Shown: in pieces, positions 54,981 to 63,436 of the stretch | Layout: each line of letters starts with the position of its first letter | How positions within the stretch are numbered: the stretch's first letter is position 1 | Origin: Mesorhizobium tamadayense | GTDB lineage: Bacteria; Pseudomonadota; Alphaproteobacteria; Rhizobiales; Rhizobiaceae | Direction: 5' to 3' | Length of the DNA stretch: 64,000 nt | Assembly: GCF_003863365.1 (NCBI RefSeq) | Contig: NZ_RQXT01000006.1 | Coordinates: 1-64,000, forward strand | Translations under genes and position numbers: made by a program | The notes under the pieces: model-generated | The model's input: only the letters and a program-made list of their open reading frames with translations | Databases searched by the model: none | Told to the model about the DNA's origin: nothing

Positions 54981-55751
54981 TCATCGCCTTGTCCTTCGCA
55001 CCGTATCGGCGGCTTGCCGGCCAAGCCGTGTTGCGCCCTGCGGCGAGAATACTGGCACGAAGACGCGGCGCGAGGCGCGTTGCGCGACGGGCACGCCCTG
55101 GTAGAGCCGCTTCTGCGCCTCGACGACGATGACGCCGGAAAAAATCGGCCACAATCGCCGGCCGGCGCGCTCCAGCACATTGTGGAACCGCATCATGAAG
55201 CGCCGCGGCGATGGCGGGAAGAACAGCGCGTCGGACCACGCGGCCGGCGTGAAATTCGCCTCGCGCAGCAATTCGGTGAGCTGGCCGCGCGAGAACGGCC
55301 GGCCATTGCCGAAGGGCGTATGCTCGAAGCGCGCCCAGACGCCGCGCCGGTTGGGCACGACGATGACGACTCTGCCGGCCGGCGACAGCACGCGCCAGAT
55401 CTCGTTCAGCGTCTCGCGCGGATTCTCGACATGCTCGAGCGAGTGGACGAGCAGCATGCGGTCGATGCAGGAATCGACCAGCGGCAGCTCCTCGTCGAAG
55501 ACCAGCGCCGTCGCCGTCGGTCCGGTCGCCGGCCAGACCACCGCTCCCTGTGTCGCCGGCATGAAGGCAAAGACGCGCTCGGCATCGGTGCCGAACCGCT
55601 CCAGCCACGGCAGCGTGTAGCCGAGGCCGACCAGACGTTCGTTCGGAACGGTTGCCCATATCGACGACAACGCCATGGTGATCGCGCGCTCGGCGAGGCG
55701 CCCGAGCGTGGTCGAATAGAAGGAGCGAAGATCGACGATATCGGAATGCAT
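54981..55751 (-). CDS. Class I SAM-dependent methyltransferase
   Basis: A 256-residue protein of the methyltransferase type 11 group. MHSDIVDLRSFYSTTLGRLAER starts the conserved region. The post-motif region MLLVHSLEHVENPRETLNEIWRVLSPAGRVVIVVPNRRG is clear. The glycine-rich SAM motif is weak (LVGLGYTLPWLERFG), as in this rhizobial subfamily. The substrate is unknown. It is divergent from gloB, with 98 bases between the start codons. Confidence 0.85.
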   Translation of the reverse strand: MHSDIVDLRSFYSTTLGRLAERAITMALSSIWATVPNERLVGLGYTLPWLERFGTDAERVFAFMPATQGAVVWPATGPTATALVFDEELPLVDSCIDRMLLVHSLEHVENPRETLNEIWRVLSPAGRVVIVVPNRRGVWARFEHTPFGNGRPFSRGQLTELLREANFTPAAWSDALFFPPSPRRFMMRFHNVLERAGRRLWPIFSGVIVVEAQKRLYQGVPVAQRASRRVFVPVFSPQGATRLGRQAADTVRRTRR

Positions 55752-55849
55752 GGCCGGGACGGTAGCCGCGATATCAGGCGAGTTCAACAAAGGCGGATGA
55801 CATCGATGGCCGGCCGCCCTATGTCTGCGGCGATAAGGAGAGTGACGAG

Positions 55850-56617
55850 ATGCCGGTCGAAATCGAACAGTTCATGTGCCGCACCGACAATTTCGGCGTG
55901 CTGGTGCATGACCCCAAAAGCGGGCAGACGGCAATCATCGACGCTCCGGAGGAAGCCCCGATCCTGGCCGCGATCAAGCGCACCGGCTGGACGCCGACGA
56001 TGATCCTGACCACGCACCATCATGGCGACCATGTCGAGGCCAATCTGGCCCTGAAGGAGCGCTTCAAATTGCGCATCATCGGACCGGAAGCCGAGAGGGC
56101 GAAGATCCCCGGCATCGACGAGACCGTCAGGCAAGGCTCCGTCATCCGCCTTGGCGATGAAAGGATCGAGGTCATCGAAACGCCGGGCCACACCGCCGGC
56201 CATGTCTCCTACCATCTGCCGGCCTCGAAAGTGGCCTTCACCGCCGACACGCTGTTTGCGCTGGGCTGCGGCCGGCTGTTCGAATGCAAGCCGCCGGTGA
56301 TGCACGAGTCGCTGAAGAAGCTGGCCGCCCTTCCGGCCGAGACCGTCATTTATTGCGGCCACGAATATACTTTGGCCAACGCCCGCTTCGCGCTGACCGT
56401 CGACCCCAGCAATTCAGCGCTCAAGGAACGCGCCGCCAGGATCGAGGCGCTGCGCGCCGACAACAAGCCGACGCTGCCGACGACGATCGGCGAGGAACTG
56501 TCGACCAACCCGTTCCTGCGCTGGCACGACCCGGCGATCCGCAAGCATCTCGGGATGGAGAGGGCGAGCGATGCGGAAGTGTTCGCCGAGATCCGCAAGC
56601 GCAAGGATAATTTCTGA
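55850..56617 (+). CDS. gloB: Hydroxyacylglutathione hydrolase (glyoxalase II)
   Basis: A 255-residue metallo-beta-lactamase fold enzyme that releases D-lactate and glutathione in methylglyoxal detoxification. The metal motif THHHGDH is at residues 55-61; the later ligands are in ETPGHTAGHVSYH, FTADTLFALGCGRLFE and CGHEYTLANARFA. The C-terminal glutathione-binding helix region is complete. The next gene starts 10 bases after. Confidence 0.95.
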   Translation: MPVEIEQFMCRTDNFGVLVHDPKSGQTAIIDAPEEAPILAAIKRTGWTPTMILTTHHHGDHVEANLALKERFKLRIIGPEAERAKIPGIDETVRQGSVIRLGDERIEVIETPGHTAGHVSYHLPASKVAFTADTLFALGCGRLFECKPPVMHESLKKLAALPAETVIYCGHEYTLANARFALTVDPSNSALKERAARIEALRADNKPTLPTTIGEELSTNPFLRWHDPAIRKHLGMERASDAEVFAEIRKRKDNF

Positions 56618-56627
56618 GCGCTCTTGC

Positions 56628-57059
56628 ATGACCAGTGCTGCCGAAATCATCGCAACGCTCGGCCTCCAGCCGCACCCCGAAGGCGGCTGGTATGCCGAGA
56701 CGTTTCGTGACGCAGCGGGCGGCCCGCGCGGCCATTCGACAGCAATCTATTTCCTGTTGGAGAAAGGCCAGCTTTCGGCCTGGCACCGGGTGAAGGATGC
56801 GGCGGAGGTCTGGCACTTCTATGCCGGCGCGCCGCTGGCGCTCGCCATGCATGAGGAAGGCTCCGCCGCTGTCGTCGAACAGGTGCTGGGGCCAGCGCTC
56901 GCCGCCGGCGAGCGGCCGCAGATCGTTGTGCCGGCCGGCTGGTGGCAGTCGGCGCGCAGCCTCGGCGAATGGACGCTCGTCGGCTGCACCGTCGCTCCCG
57001 GCTTCGACTTCGCTGCTTTCGAGCTGGCCAAACCGGGCTGGCAGCCGAAAACCGCTTAA
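56628..57059 (+). CDS. DUF985 cupin-fold protein
   Basis: A 143-residue single-domain cupin. The family start is LGLQPHPEGGWYAETFRD, with AIYFLLEKGQLSAWHRVKDAAEVWHFYAG and VVPAGWWQSARSLGEWTLVGCTVAPGFDF. This is the DUF985 pattern; the function is unknown (a sugar- or metal-binding role is assumed for the fold). It follows gloB by 10 bases. Its TAA stop overlaps the stop codon of the convergent YhhN gene. Confidence 0.9.
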   Translation: MTSAAEIIATLGLQPHPEGGWYAETFRDAAGGPRGHSTAIYFLLEKGQLSAWHRVKDAAEVWHFYAGAPLALAMHEEGSAAVVEQVLGPALAAGERPQIVVPAGWWQSARSLGEWTLVGCTVAPGFDFAAFELAKPGWQPKTA

Positions 57060-57727
57060 CTCAAGAGAAAGCCGAGCGTGATCGCCAGCTGGGCTGCATA
57101 ATAGAGCACCCAGGCCGCGTAGCGCATCCAGACGCGATGCGGCGAGATCGCGGCAAACAGGAAGCGTTCCGCCGCCAGCAAGCCGTCCGAGGCCACGAAC
57201 AGCACGGCTCCGATGATGACCCAGGGATAGAAGGTCGTAAGCGCCGAGATGCCCATGGCGAGGATCGCCGCGACATAGACGGCGATCGGGATACGCAGGG
57301 GTGGACCGACGCGACGCCGTAGCGCGGCGAGCATTCCGATAACGAAGACCGCCAGCGCCAGTGCGATCGCGACGCGCCAGGGTTCGGCGGTGAGCAGCCC
57401 GATCCCGCCGCCCGCCTCGAGGAACAGGGCGACATAAGCGATATGCGCGGCAAGAAAGCTCGCCAGGCCGCCAAGAAAAGCCTTCTCGCCGTCCTGCGAG
57501 AGGAACGCATCGCCGGCGGCGCTGAGCGCCAGCGCCGCGACGAGCAGCAGCGGACCGCCCTGCATGACGGCGAGCGCCGCCAGCAAGGCGACGGCAAGCG
57601 TCTTCGCGGCGGAGCGGGCGAGGCGCGGCGACAGCTCGAGCGCAAGGCCGTAGATCGCGGCGGCAGCGATCGAGAACAAAAGCGTCGCATTCGGGTTGGC
57701 GTCGATGCCACCCGGAAACGGCATCAT
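57056..57727 (-). CDS. YhhN family protein (lysoplasmalogenase-like)
   Basis: A 223-residue membrane protein with about eight hydrophobic helices. The pattern LALSAAGDAFLSQDGEKAFLGGLASFLAAHIAYVALF contains the conserved GD and AH residues of the YhhN/TMEM86 family, whose animal members hydrolyse lysoplasmalogen. Bacterial function is little known. The start overlaps the stop of the EamA gene (ATGA), so the two genes are coupled. Confidence 0.87.
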   Translation of the reverse strand: MMPFPGGIDANPNATLLFSIAAAAIYGLALELSPRLARSAAKTLAVALLAALAVMQGGPLLLVAALALSAAGDAFLSQDGEKAFLGGLASFLAAHIAYVALFLEAGGGIGLLTAEPWRVAIALALAVFVIGMLAALRRRVGPPLRIPIAVYVAAILAMGISALTTFYPWVIIGAVLFVASDGLLAAERFLFAAISPHRVWMRYAAWVLYYAAQLAITLGFLLS

Positions 57728-58611
57728 GCGCCAGCTCCGCCGGTCGCCGGCTTGCGCAGCAGGAGCGACTTCGCGGCGAGCGCCGCCCCGCCGGTGATGA
57801 GCACGCAGGCCGCGAGGATGCGCAATGACGGCTCGGCCACGCCGGCGGCGATCAGCACCAGCGTCGATAACAGCGGCGCGGCGTAGCTTGCCGCCCCCAG
57901 CACCTGGATGTTGCCGCGCTTGACGCCGATATCCCAGGCATAGAAGGCGGCCCCCACCGGCATCAGACCGAGCCCGACGACCGCCAGCCACTGGCCGGGG
58001 CCGTCGGGCAGCACGGTCTTTTCGAGCAGCAGGTGGCAGGCGAGCGAAAGCACCGACGTCGCCGCGCAGAACCAGGTGACGATCGAGGTCGGCACCGACG
58101 GGAAGCGGCGAGACAAGAGCGAATAGGACGACCACAGCAGCGCACAGACGCCGGCCATCGCATAGCCGAAGGCATAGCGTGGATCGAAGGCGAGGCCGCC
58201 ACCTTTGGTGACGATCAGGAAAGTGCCGGCAAGGCCGAGCAGCGCGCCGGCGACATGGTTCCAGGCGAGCCGCTCGCCCGGCATCAGCGCCGAGCCGAGC
58301 ACGATGAGCAGCGGCCAAAGATAGGCGATCAGGCTCGCCTCGACGGCCGGTGCGTTGCGCAGCGCCGTGAAGTAGAAAAAGTGGTAGCCGAACAGGCCGG
58401 CAATCCCGATCAGCCAGACCTGCGGCGGAATCTTCCGGCTCTTGTCGGGAGCCGGCATCACCAGCCTGGCGGCAAGCCCGACGCAGGTGCCGATGGCGAA
58501 GGTGATGGCCGACAAGAGAAACGGCGGCACTTGCCCGGAGGCGTCGGTGAGCAGTGCGAGCAGCGCCCACATGGCGACCGCCGAGAAACCGATCAGTGTT
58601 GCGCGCCCCAT
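57724..58611 (-). CDS. EamA-family exporter (YddG-like aromatic amino acid exporter)
   Basis: A 295-residue membrane protein with ten helices and two EamA repeats. It begins MGRATLIGFSAVAMWALLALLTDASG, and the segments GYHFFYFTALRNAPAVEASLIAYLWPLLIV and LLWSSYSLLSRRFP are typical of the YddG-like group. ATG 58611 is chosen since the codons before it are low-complexity Arg/Gly. Export of aromatic amino acids is inferred from family only. Confidence 0.88.
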   Translation of the reverse strand: MGRATLIGFSAVAMWALLALLTDASGQVPPFLLSAITFAIGTCVGLAARLVMPAPDKSRKIPPQVWLIGIAGLFGYHFFYFTALRNAPAVEASLIAYLWPLLIVLGSALMPGERLAWNHVAGALLGLAGTFLIVTKGGGLAFDPRYAFGYAMAGVCALLWSSYSLLSRRFPSVPTSIVTWFCAATSVLSLACHLLLEKTVLPDGPGQWLAVVGLGLMPVGAAFYAWDIGVKRGNIQVLGAASYAAPLLSTLVLIAAGVAEPSLRILAACVLITGGAALAAKSLLLRKPATGGAGA

Positions 58612-58648
58612 ACCTGTCCCCGGCGGCGCGCCGCGGCGCCTGTACAAA

Positions 58649-59440
58649 CTATTCGACGGCTTCGAACCGTCTCGCGCTTATGGTCAGCGGACCGATCTGG
58701 GTTCCGACCGTGGCGCGGATCGGCGCATATACGCCGGATTGGCCGACCGGCGCAAATGTCACCATCATGCGGCTCTTGTTCTTGAGGAACTCCAGCGCCT
58801 TACGGCCTTTGCGATAGCCCGCGACCGGCTCGAAGCCCATCTTGCAGGTGACGGTGTCGCCCTTGTAGCCGGGCACCGAGATCGAGCCCTTCGAAGCATA
58901 GGTCAGCGACAGGTTGGCGCGCATCTCGCCGTCATAGAATTTGACTGTCCGCCCGCAGACCTTGTCCAGGCTGTCGGCATGGATGACGGTGGCCGCCATC
59001 GGGTCGAGCACCGATTTCAGGTCGCCGGCGCCGACCGGCACCCAGCTCTTGGGATCGCGCTTCTTCGGCGCCGGAATGACTTGGGTCGAAGCGACACCCC
59101 CATCGGCGAAGCGTATGTCGACCACCGATGCCTTCTTGCCGGAGGTGTAGTCGGCCCGGAAGGCCTGCGGCCGCATCTGCTGGCCCGCAATCGTGCCTTT
59201 CGACGAAATCGTGCCCTTGGTGTCGTCGAACAGCTTGGCGATGCCCGCGGCGGAGACAGTGCCGTTGATGGCGTAGTTGTCGCCGTCGTAACGGCTCGAA
59301 AACGTCGCCCTGGCGACCGAAAGGCCAAGGAACGAAACGGTATATTCGCCCTTGAAGGCCTGCGGCGAGGCAGCAGCGAAGCCCGTCGCCGGCACAGCGA
59401 CGGCAAGCAGCGTTGCAAATGCATGGGATAAGCGAAGCAT
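58649..59440 (-). CDS. DUF3108 domain exported protein
   Basis: A 263-residue protein with a signal peptide (MLRLSHAFATLLAVAVPATGFAAA) and a beta-rich periplasmic domain that begins FKGEYTVSFLGLSVARATFSS, the hallmark of DUF3108. It ends KSRMMVTFAPVGQSGVYAPIRATVGTQIGPL. Family members are conserved in alphaproteobacteria and resemble lipoprotein- or LPS-handling beta structures; no function is established. Confidence 0.87.
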   Translation of the reverse strand: MLRLSHAFATLLAVAVPATGFAAASPQAFKGEYTVSFLGLSVARATFSSRYDGDNYAINGTVSAAGIAKLFDDTKGTISSKGTIAGQQMRPQAFRADYTSGKKASVVDIRFADGGVASTQVIPAPKKRDPKSWVPVGAGDLKSVLDPMAATVIHADSLDKVCGRTVKFYDGEMRANLSLTYASKGSISVPGYKGDTVTCKMGFEPVAGYRKGRKALEFLKNKSRMMVTFAPVGQSGVYAPIRATVGTQIGPLTISARRFEAVE

Positions 59441-59694
59441 GGCCGGCGGCAAATCCTTGATACTGGCCGGAAACGCAACGGCTCCAGCCTGGCAATCCCT
59501 TCGCGAAGGGCTTATAGGGCGAAATCCGGCCTTTATATGGAGCGCGCTTCGCCGTCGCGCATCTGCCGGAGCTTGACGTAGTGGCGAAATGCAACTATGG
59601 AACGCCAACTTTTCCAAAGGCCGCCTGATCGAGACCGCGCGCCGCCTGGCGCGGGCAGAATGGTTTGGCAGGTTAGAACTGAAGGTTAGACAAG

Positions 59695-59991
59695 ATGTCC
59701 CGCACCTGCGAGCTCACTGCCAAGGCAGTCCAGACCGGCAACAATGTGAGCCATGCCAACAACAAGACCAAGCGCCGCTTCCTGCCGAACCTGGTCAATG
59801 TGACGCTGATTTCCGAAGTGCTGAACCAGAACGTTCGTCTGCGCATTTCGGCCAACGCGCTGCGTTCGGTCGAGCATCGCGGCGGCCTCGACGCCTTCCT
59901 GGCCAAGGCCGACGCCAAGGAGCTGTCGCAGCGCGCGCGCCTGCTGAAGAAGCAGATCGCCAAGAAGCTCGCCGAGCAGCCGGCAGCCTAA
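59695..59991 (+). CDS. rpmB: 50S ribosomal protein L28
   Basis: A 98-residue ribosomal protein. It begins [29 protein letters not shown], with the typical [10 protein letters not shown] and [23 protein letters not shown]. Alphaproteobacterial L28 proteins have this longer C-terminus. It is preceded by an AAGGTTAGACAAG leader and followed by two hairpins (60027-60051 and 60053-60075) before the preQ1-I-like element. Confidence 0.97.
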   Translation: MSRTCELTAKAVQTGNNVSHANNKTKRRFLPNLVNVTLISEVLNQNVRLRISANALRSVEHRGGLDAFLAKADAKELSQRARLLKKQIAKKLAEQPAA

Positions 59992-60075
59992 AGCGCCATT
60001 CGGGCCGGGACGACCGCCTCGAGCACCGGCCTCAAACTGGTGCTCAAATATGAGCGAGCGTCGACATGACGCTCA

Positions 60076-60105
60076 GCTGGTTCCATTACCCAGGATAAAA
60101 AAATG
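60076..60105 (+). promoter_or_regulatory. preQ1-I-like riboswitch overlapping the start codon of yhhQ
   Basis: CTGG-TTC-CAT-TACC-CAGG-ATAAAAAA-ATG follows the preQ1-I layout. P1 pairs CTGG (60077-60080) with CCAG (60090-60093), and an A-rich L3 follows. P2 pairs CAT (60084-60086) with ATG (60103-60105), the start codon. GGTTC, ACCC and ATAAAAAA match conserved bases of the class. The SD AGGA (60092-60095) overlaps P1. Ligand binding would block both SD and start codon. The target is a queuosine-precursor transporter, which fits. Confidence 0.82.
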
Positions 60106-60783
60106 AACTTCCTTTCGCGATACCTGCCCTTCGTGGCCGCCATGGCGCTTGTCGTCGTGGCATCGAACATCCTTGTCCAGTTCCCGATCCAGGGCCAGAT
60201 CGGCGGCCTGTCGCTGTCCGACCTGCTGACCTGGGGCGCCTTCACCTATCCCTTCTCCTTCCTGGTCACCGATCTTGCCAATCGCCGCTATGGCCCGGCC
60301 GTGGCGCGCAAGGTGGTGTTCGTCGGCTTCATGACGGCGGTGATCTGCTCGATCCTCGTTCCGCCCTTCCTGTTCCGCCACGGCCTGATCGAGTTCGAGA
60401 CCGCCGCCGACCGGCTGGTGCGCATCGCCGCCGCTTCCGGCGCCGCCTTCCTCATCGCGCAGCTGCTCGACGTGACCGTGTTCAACCGGCTGCGCCGGCA
60501 GAGCTGGTGGCGCGCGCCGATCGTCGGCACGCTGGTCGGCTCAACCTTCGATACGGTCGTGTTCTTCGGCGTCGCCTTCTCCGCCGCCTTCGCCTTTGTC
60601 GGGCCGAACGACGGCTTCGCGCTGGAGACGGCGCCGCTGATGGGCGTGTTGCCCATCGAGACCATGCGCTGGGTCTCCTGGGCGCTCGGCGATCTCTCGG
60701 TCAAGCTCATCATCGCGGTGGTGGCGCTGATCCCCTACCGGCTGCTCGCCGCCCGCTGGACCCAGCCGGCAGTCGCGGTCTAA
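60103..60783 (+). CDS. yhhQ: Queuosine precursor transporter
   Basis: A 226-residue membrane protein of the YhhQ/VUT-1 family with six helices. Characteristic segments are LSLSDLLTWGAFTYPFSFLVTDLANRRYGP, LLDVTVFNRLRRQSWWRAPIVGTLVGSTFDTVVFF and the C-terminal RWVSWALGDLSVKLIIAVVALIPYRLL. It imports preQ0/preQ1 or queuine for tRNA modification. The ATG start codon is part of the preQ1-I-like pseudoknot just upstream, which gives independent support for both calls. Confidence 0.95.
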   Translation: MNFLSRYLPFVAAMALVVVASNILVQFPIQGQIGGLSLSDLLTWGAFTYPFSFLVTDLANRRYGPAVARKVVFVGFMTAVICSILVPPFLFRHGLIEFETAADRLVRIAAASGAAFLIAQLLDVTVFNRLRRQSWWRAPIVGTLVGSTFDTVVFFGVAFSAAFAFVGPNDGFALETAPLMGVLPIETMRWVSWALGDLSVKLIIAVVALIPYRLLAARWTQPAVAV

Positions 60784-60836
60784 CCATGATCCCGCAAAAT
60801 GAAGCCCGGCTTGCGGAAAAGATCGTGGTCAGACAA
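60784..60836. repeat. Possible intergenic palindrome related to family B
   Basis: CATGATCCCGCAAAATGAAG ...CCGGCTTGCGGAAAAGATCGTGG, then ...CAGACAAAGAG. The ends CATGATC and GATCGTG are near-inverted repeats, and the CAAAGAG tail recalls families A and B. Only this copy is in the window. Confidence 0.4.
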
Positions 60837-60847
60837 AGAGCTCGCTC

Positions 60848-61522
60848 GTGATCCCCTGGGTTCAGCTTGATTCAGCCCGCACGCCCGACGGCGCTCAGGA
60901 ACTTCGCCTGAAGCGGCGCGGCGATGAATTCTCGATCATGCTGGGTACCAACGAGCTGATGAACAGCCGCCTCAGCGGCTCCGAGGAGGCACTCGCCAAG
61001 CTTTCCTGCGAGCTGATCGCTGGCCACAAGGAGCCAAGAATCCTCATCGGCGGGCTCGGCATGGGCTTCACCTTGCGCGCCGCTCTTGCAGCACTTGACA
61101 GGGACGCTGCCGTCACCGTTGCCGAACTTGTGCCCGCAGTCGTCGCCTGGGCGCGCGGCGCGATGGCCGGAATCTTCGACGGCTGCCTCGACGATCCCCG
61201 CGTCACCATTCGCGAGGCTGATGTCGGTCAACTGATAAGGGCGGAAGCGGCCGCCTGGGACGCCATCCTGCTCGACGTCGACAATGGTCCCGAAGGCATC
61301 GTCTACAAGGGAAATGACTCGCTCTATAGCGCGGCCGGCCTGGCAGCCGCCCATGCCGCGTTGAAGCCCGGCGGCGTCCTGGCCGTTTGGTCGCAGGGAC
61401 CAGACGGCGGTTTCACGCGGCGGCTGAAGCAGGCGGGCTTCATAGTCGAGGAGATCAACGCGCGCGCCCGTGTCAAGCTCGGCGCCCGTCACGTCATTTG
61501 GATCGCAGCCAAAGGGCGGTGA
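60848..61522 (+). CDS. Spermidine synthase-like methyltransferase-fold protein
   Basis: A 224-residue protein with a Rossmann-like SAM/dcSAM-binding fold: ILIGGLGMGFTLRAALAAL, AELVPAVVAWARG, and DAILLDVDNGPEGIVYKGNDSLY. The spermidine-synthase N-terminal tetramerisation part is reduced. It is of the type often annotated as spermidine synthase, but true aminopropyltransferase activity is uncertain. GTG 60848 is the start (MIPWVQLDSARTPDG). A palindromic repeat lies between it and yhhQ. Confidence 0.8.
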   Translation: MIPWVQLDSARTPDGAQELRLKRRGDEFSIMLGTNELMNSRLSGSEEALAKLSCELIAGHKEPRILIGGLGMGFTLRAALAALDRDAAVTVAELVPAVVAWARGAMAGIFDGCLDDPRVTIREADVGQLIRAEAAAWDAILLDVDNGPEGIVYKGNDSLYSAAGLAAAHAALKPGGVLAVWSQGPDGGFTRRLKQAGFIVEEINARARVKLGARHVIWIAAKGR

Positions 61523-61640
61523 TCCCTGCCGGCCGCTCGCCGCTGGAGCCGGCCCGCCATCGGAAATCCCCGGCGGCTTTACGCTTTGTTACGGCCGATG
61601 ATGCAGGATCGCGAAAACGATCCAGGACAGCGCCGCCAGC

Positions 61641-63419
61641 ATGACCATCCAGGGCACCGGTTGGAAACATGACCTCCTGCTCGCGCTCTGCGCGACGCTG
61701 CTGGTGCTGGCGATCAATGCGATCTCCGGCTTCCCGACGATCGCGGACCTTGGCGCCGACAACGACAGCATGCTGAGGCTGGTCGAGGTTCGCGACCTGC
61801 TGGCGGGCCAGAGCTGGTTCGACCTTCATCAATACCGTATGGGCCTGACCGGCGGCTTCGTCATGCACTGGTCGCGGCTGGTCGACACGCCGATCTCGCT
61901 GATCATCCTGGCCTTCCAGGCGCTGGGCGCCAGCATGGCCGCCGCTGAGAGAGCGGCGCAGATCATCTGGCCGCTTTTCCTTTATGGGCTCACCATATTC
62001 GTCATCCTGCGCGCCTCGCGGCGTTTTGCCGGCGCCGACGTGGCGATGCCGTCGCTGATCCTGTCCACTGCCGCGCTGTTCTTTCTCGGCACCTTCAGCC
62101 CCGGCACGCTCGACCACCACAATGTCCAGATCCTGCTGACGGCGGCCAGTCTCTGGCTTCTGATGGAGGCTCCCTCGTGGCGGCCAGCCGCCTTTCTGTC
62201 CGGCCTGTGCGCGGGTCTCACGCTGGCCATCGGCATGGAGACCGCGCCGTATGTGGCCGCACTCGGCGCATGTGCCGCCGTGCTCTTCATCCTCGATGAA
62301 CGGGAACGCCTGACGGCGCGCGGCTTCGGCACCGGATTTGCCGTGGTGGCCTTGGTGGTCCTCGTTGCCACCGTACCGCCGTCGGCCTGGGGCGTGGCCC
62401 AGTGCGATGCCTTCTCGGCCTTCCAATTCGTCATCGCGGCACTGTCCGGCTTCGGCCTGGCGGCGATTGCCGGTCTGTCCGGGCAATCGACAGTCAAGAC
62501 GCGGCTCGTCTCAATGTCCGCATTGTTCCTGGCGGTCGCGGCCGTTGCGATCGTGTTCTTCCCGCAATGCCTGGCCTCGCCCTATGCCGGCTTGGACGAG
62601 CGCCTTCGCACCTACTGGCTGAACGACGTCGTCGAGGCGCAGCCTTTCTTGAGCGTCGCCGTCAACGAGCCGAAGCTGATGGCGGCGCGCTATGTTACGC
62701 CCTTCATTGCGCTCCTTCTGATCGGCTTTCAACTTCACAGGCGCCGCCCGCGCCGCGAAGAGGCCATTGCCGCTGCGCTGCTGATCATCGCTTTCGTCAT
62801 CAGCCTGTGGCAGGTGCGCGGCTCGACCTTCTCGGTCGCCTTCGCGGTGCTGCCGCTTTCGACCTGGATCGCCGGGATTCGCCTCCAGGCAAGCGCCGCG
62901 CAGTCATGGCGCGGCTCCACCCGCATTGCGGCTGCATGGCTGGCATCGCTTAACGTGACCTGGGCCGGCGTCGCGGTCGCGGCGCAGTCCGTTGCCCAAA
63001 AGGCGCCCGCAGGGATAAATTCCGACGCGGACCATGCGCTGACCTGCAGCAAGGCCGGAGATTTCGGTGATCTTGCCGCCCTGCCGGCAACGACGGTGCT
63101 TGCGTCTTCCAATCTCGGCTCGGCCATAGTGATGTTCACCGGCCACAGGGCATTGGCCAGCCCCTACCATCGCAATGTCGGCGGCAACCTCGCCATGCTC
63201 GACGCCTTCATGGGAACGCCGGACGCCGCCCGAGCCGTCGTCGAGCGCGAGCATGTCGGGCTGGTCGCCATATGCCGCGGCAATTCGGAAGAGCTGTCGC
63301 TCGCCGCGGAGGCCCCCGCAGGCCTGGCCGCGCGGTTGCTGCACGGAGACGTGCCGGACTGGCTGGAATTGGACGGCCAGACCGCCGGCAAGCCGGTCAA
63401 GGTCTACAAGGTCCGCTGA
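61641..63419 (+). CDS. Polytopic membrane protein, possible GT-C-type glycosyltransferase
   Basis: A 592-residue protein with about 11-12 hydrophobic helices and a C-terminal soluble domain of about 130 residues. The first periplasmic loop carries DLGADNDSMLRLVEVRDLL, an acidic motif after helix 1 like those of GT-C and oligosaccharyl-transferase-like enzymes, and SPGTLDHHNVQ is a second conserved-looking acidic/His loop. No family is certain. If a GT-C, it would move a lipid-linked sugar in the periplasm. Start ATG 61641; no operon partner is evident. Confidence 0.6.
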   Translation: MTIQGTGWKHDLLLALCATLLVLAINAISGFPTIADLGADNDSMLRLVEVRDLLAGQSWFDLHQYRMGLTGGFVMHWSRLVDTPISLIILAFQALGASMAAAERAAQIIWPLFLYGLTIFVILRASRRFAGADVAMPSLILSTAALFFLGTFSPGTLDHHNVQILLTAASLWLLMEAPSWRPAAFLSGLCAGLTLAIGMETAPYVAALGACAAVLFILDERERLTARGFGTGFAVVALVVLVATVPPSAWGVAQCDAFSAFQFVIAALSGFGLAAIAGLSGQSTVKTRLVSMSALFLAVAAVAIVFFPQCLASPYAGLDERLRTYWLNDVVEAQPFLSVAVNEPKLMAARYVTPFIALLLIGFQLHRRRPRREEAIAAALLIIAFVISLWQVRGSTFSVAFAVLPLSTWIAGIRLQASAAQSWRGSTRIAAAWLASLNVTWAGVAVAAQSVAQKAPAGINSDADHALTCSKAGDFGDLAALPATTVLASSNLGSAIVMFTGHRALASPYHRNVGGNLAMLDAFMGTPDAARAVVEREHVGLVAICRGNSEELSLAAEAPAGLAARLLHGDVPDWLELDGQTAGKPVKVYKVR

Positions 63420-63436
63420 GAATCGGAATATCCGGC

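Noticed and set aside
60027..60075. Terminators after rpmB
   Set aside because: Two good hairpins (GAGCACC/GGTGCTC and GAGCGT/ACGCTC) lack a following T-run, so they are not called as terminators.
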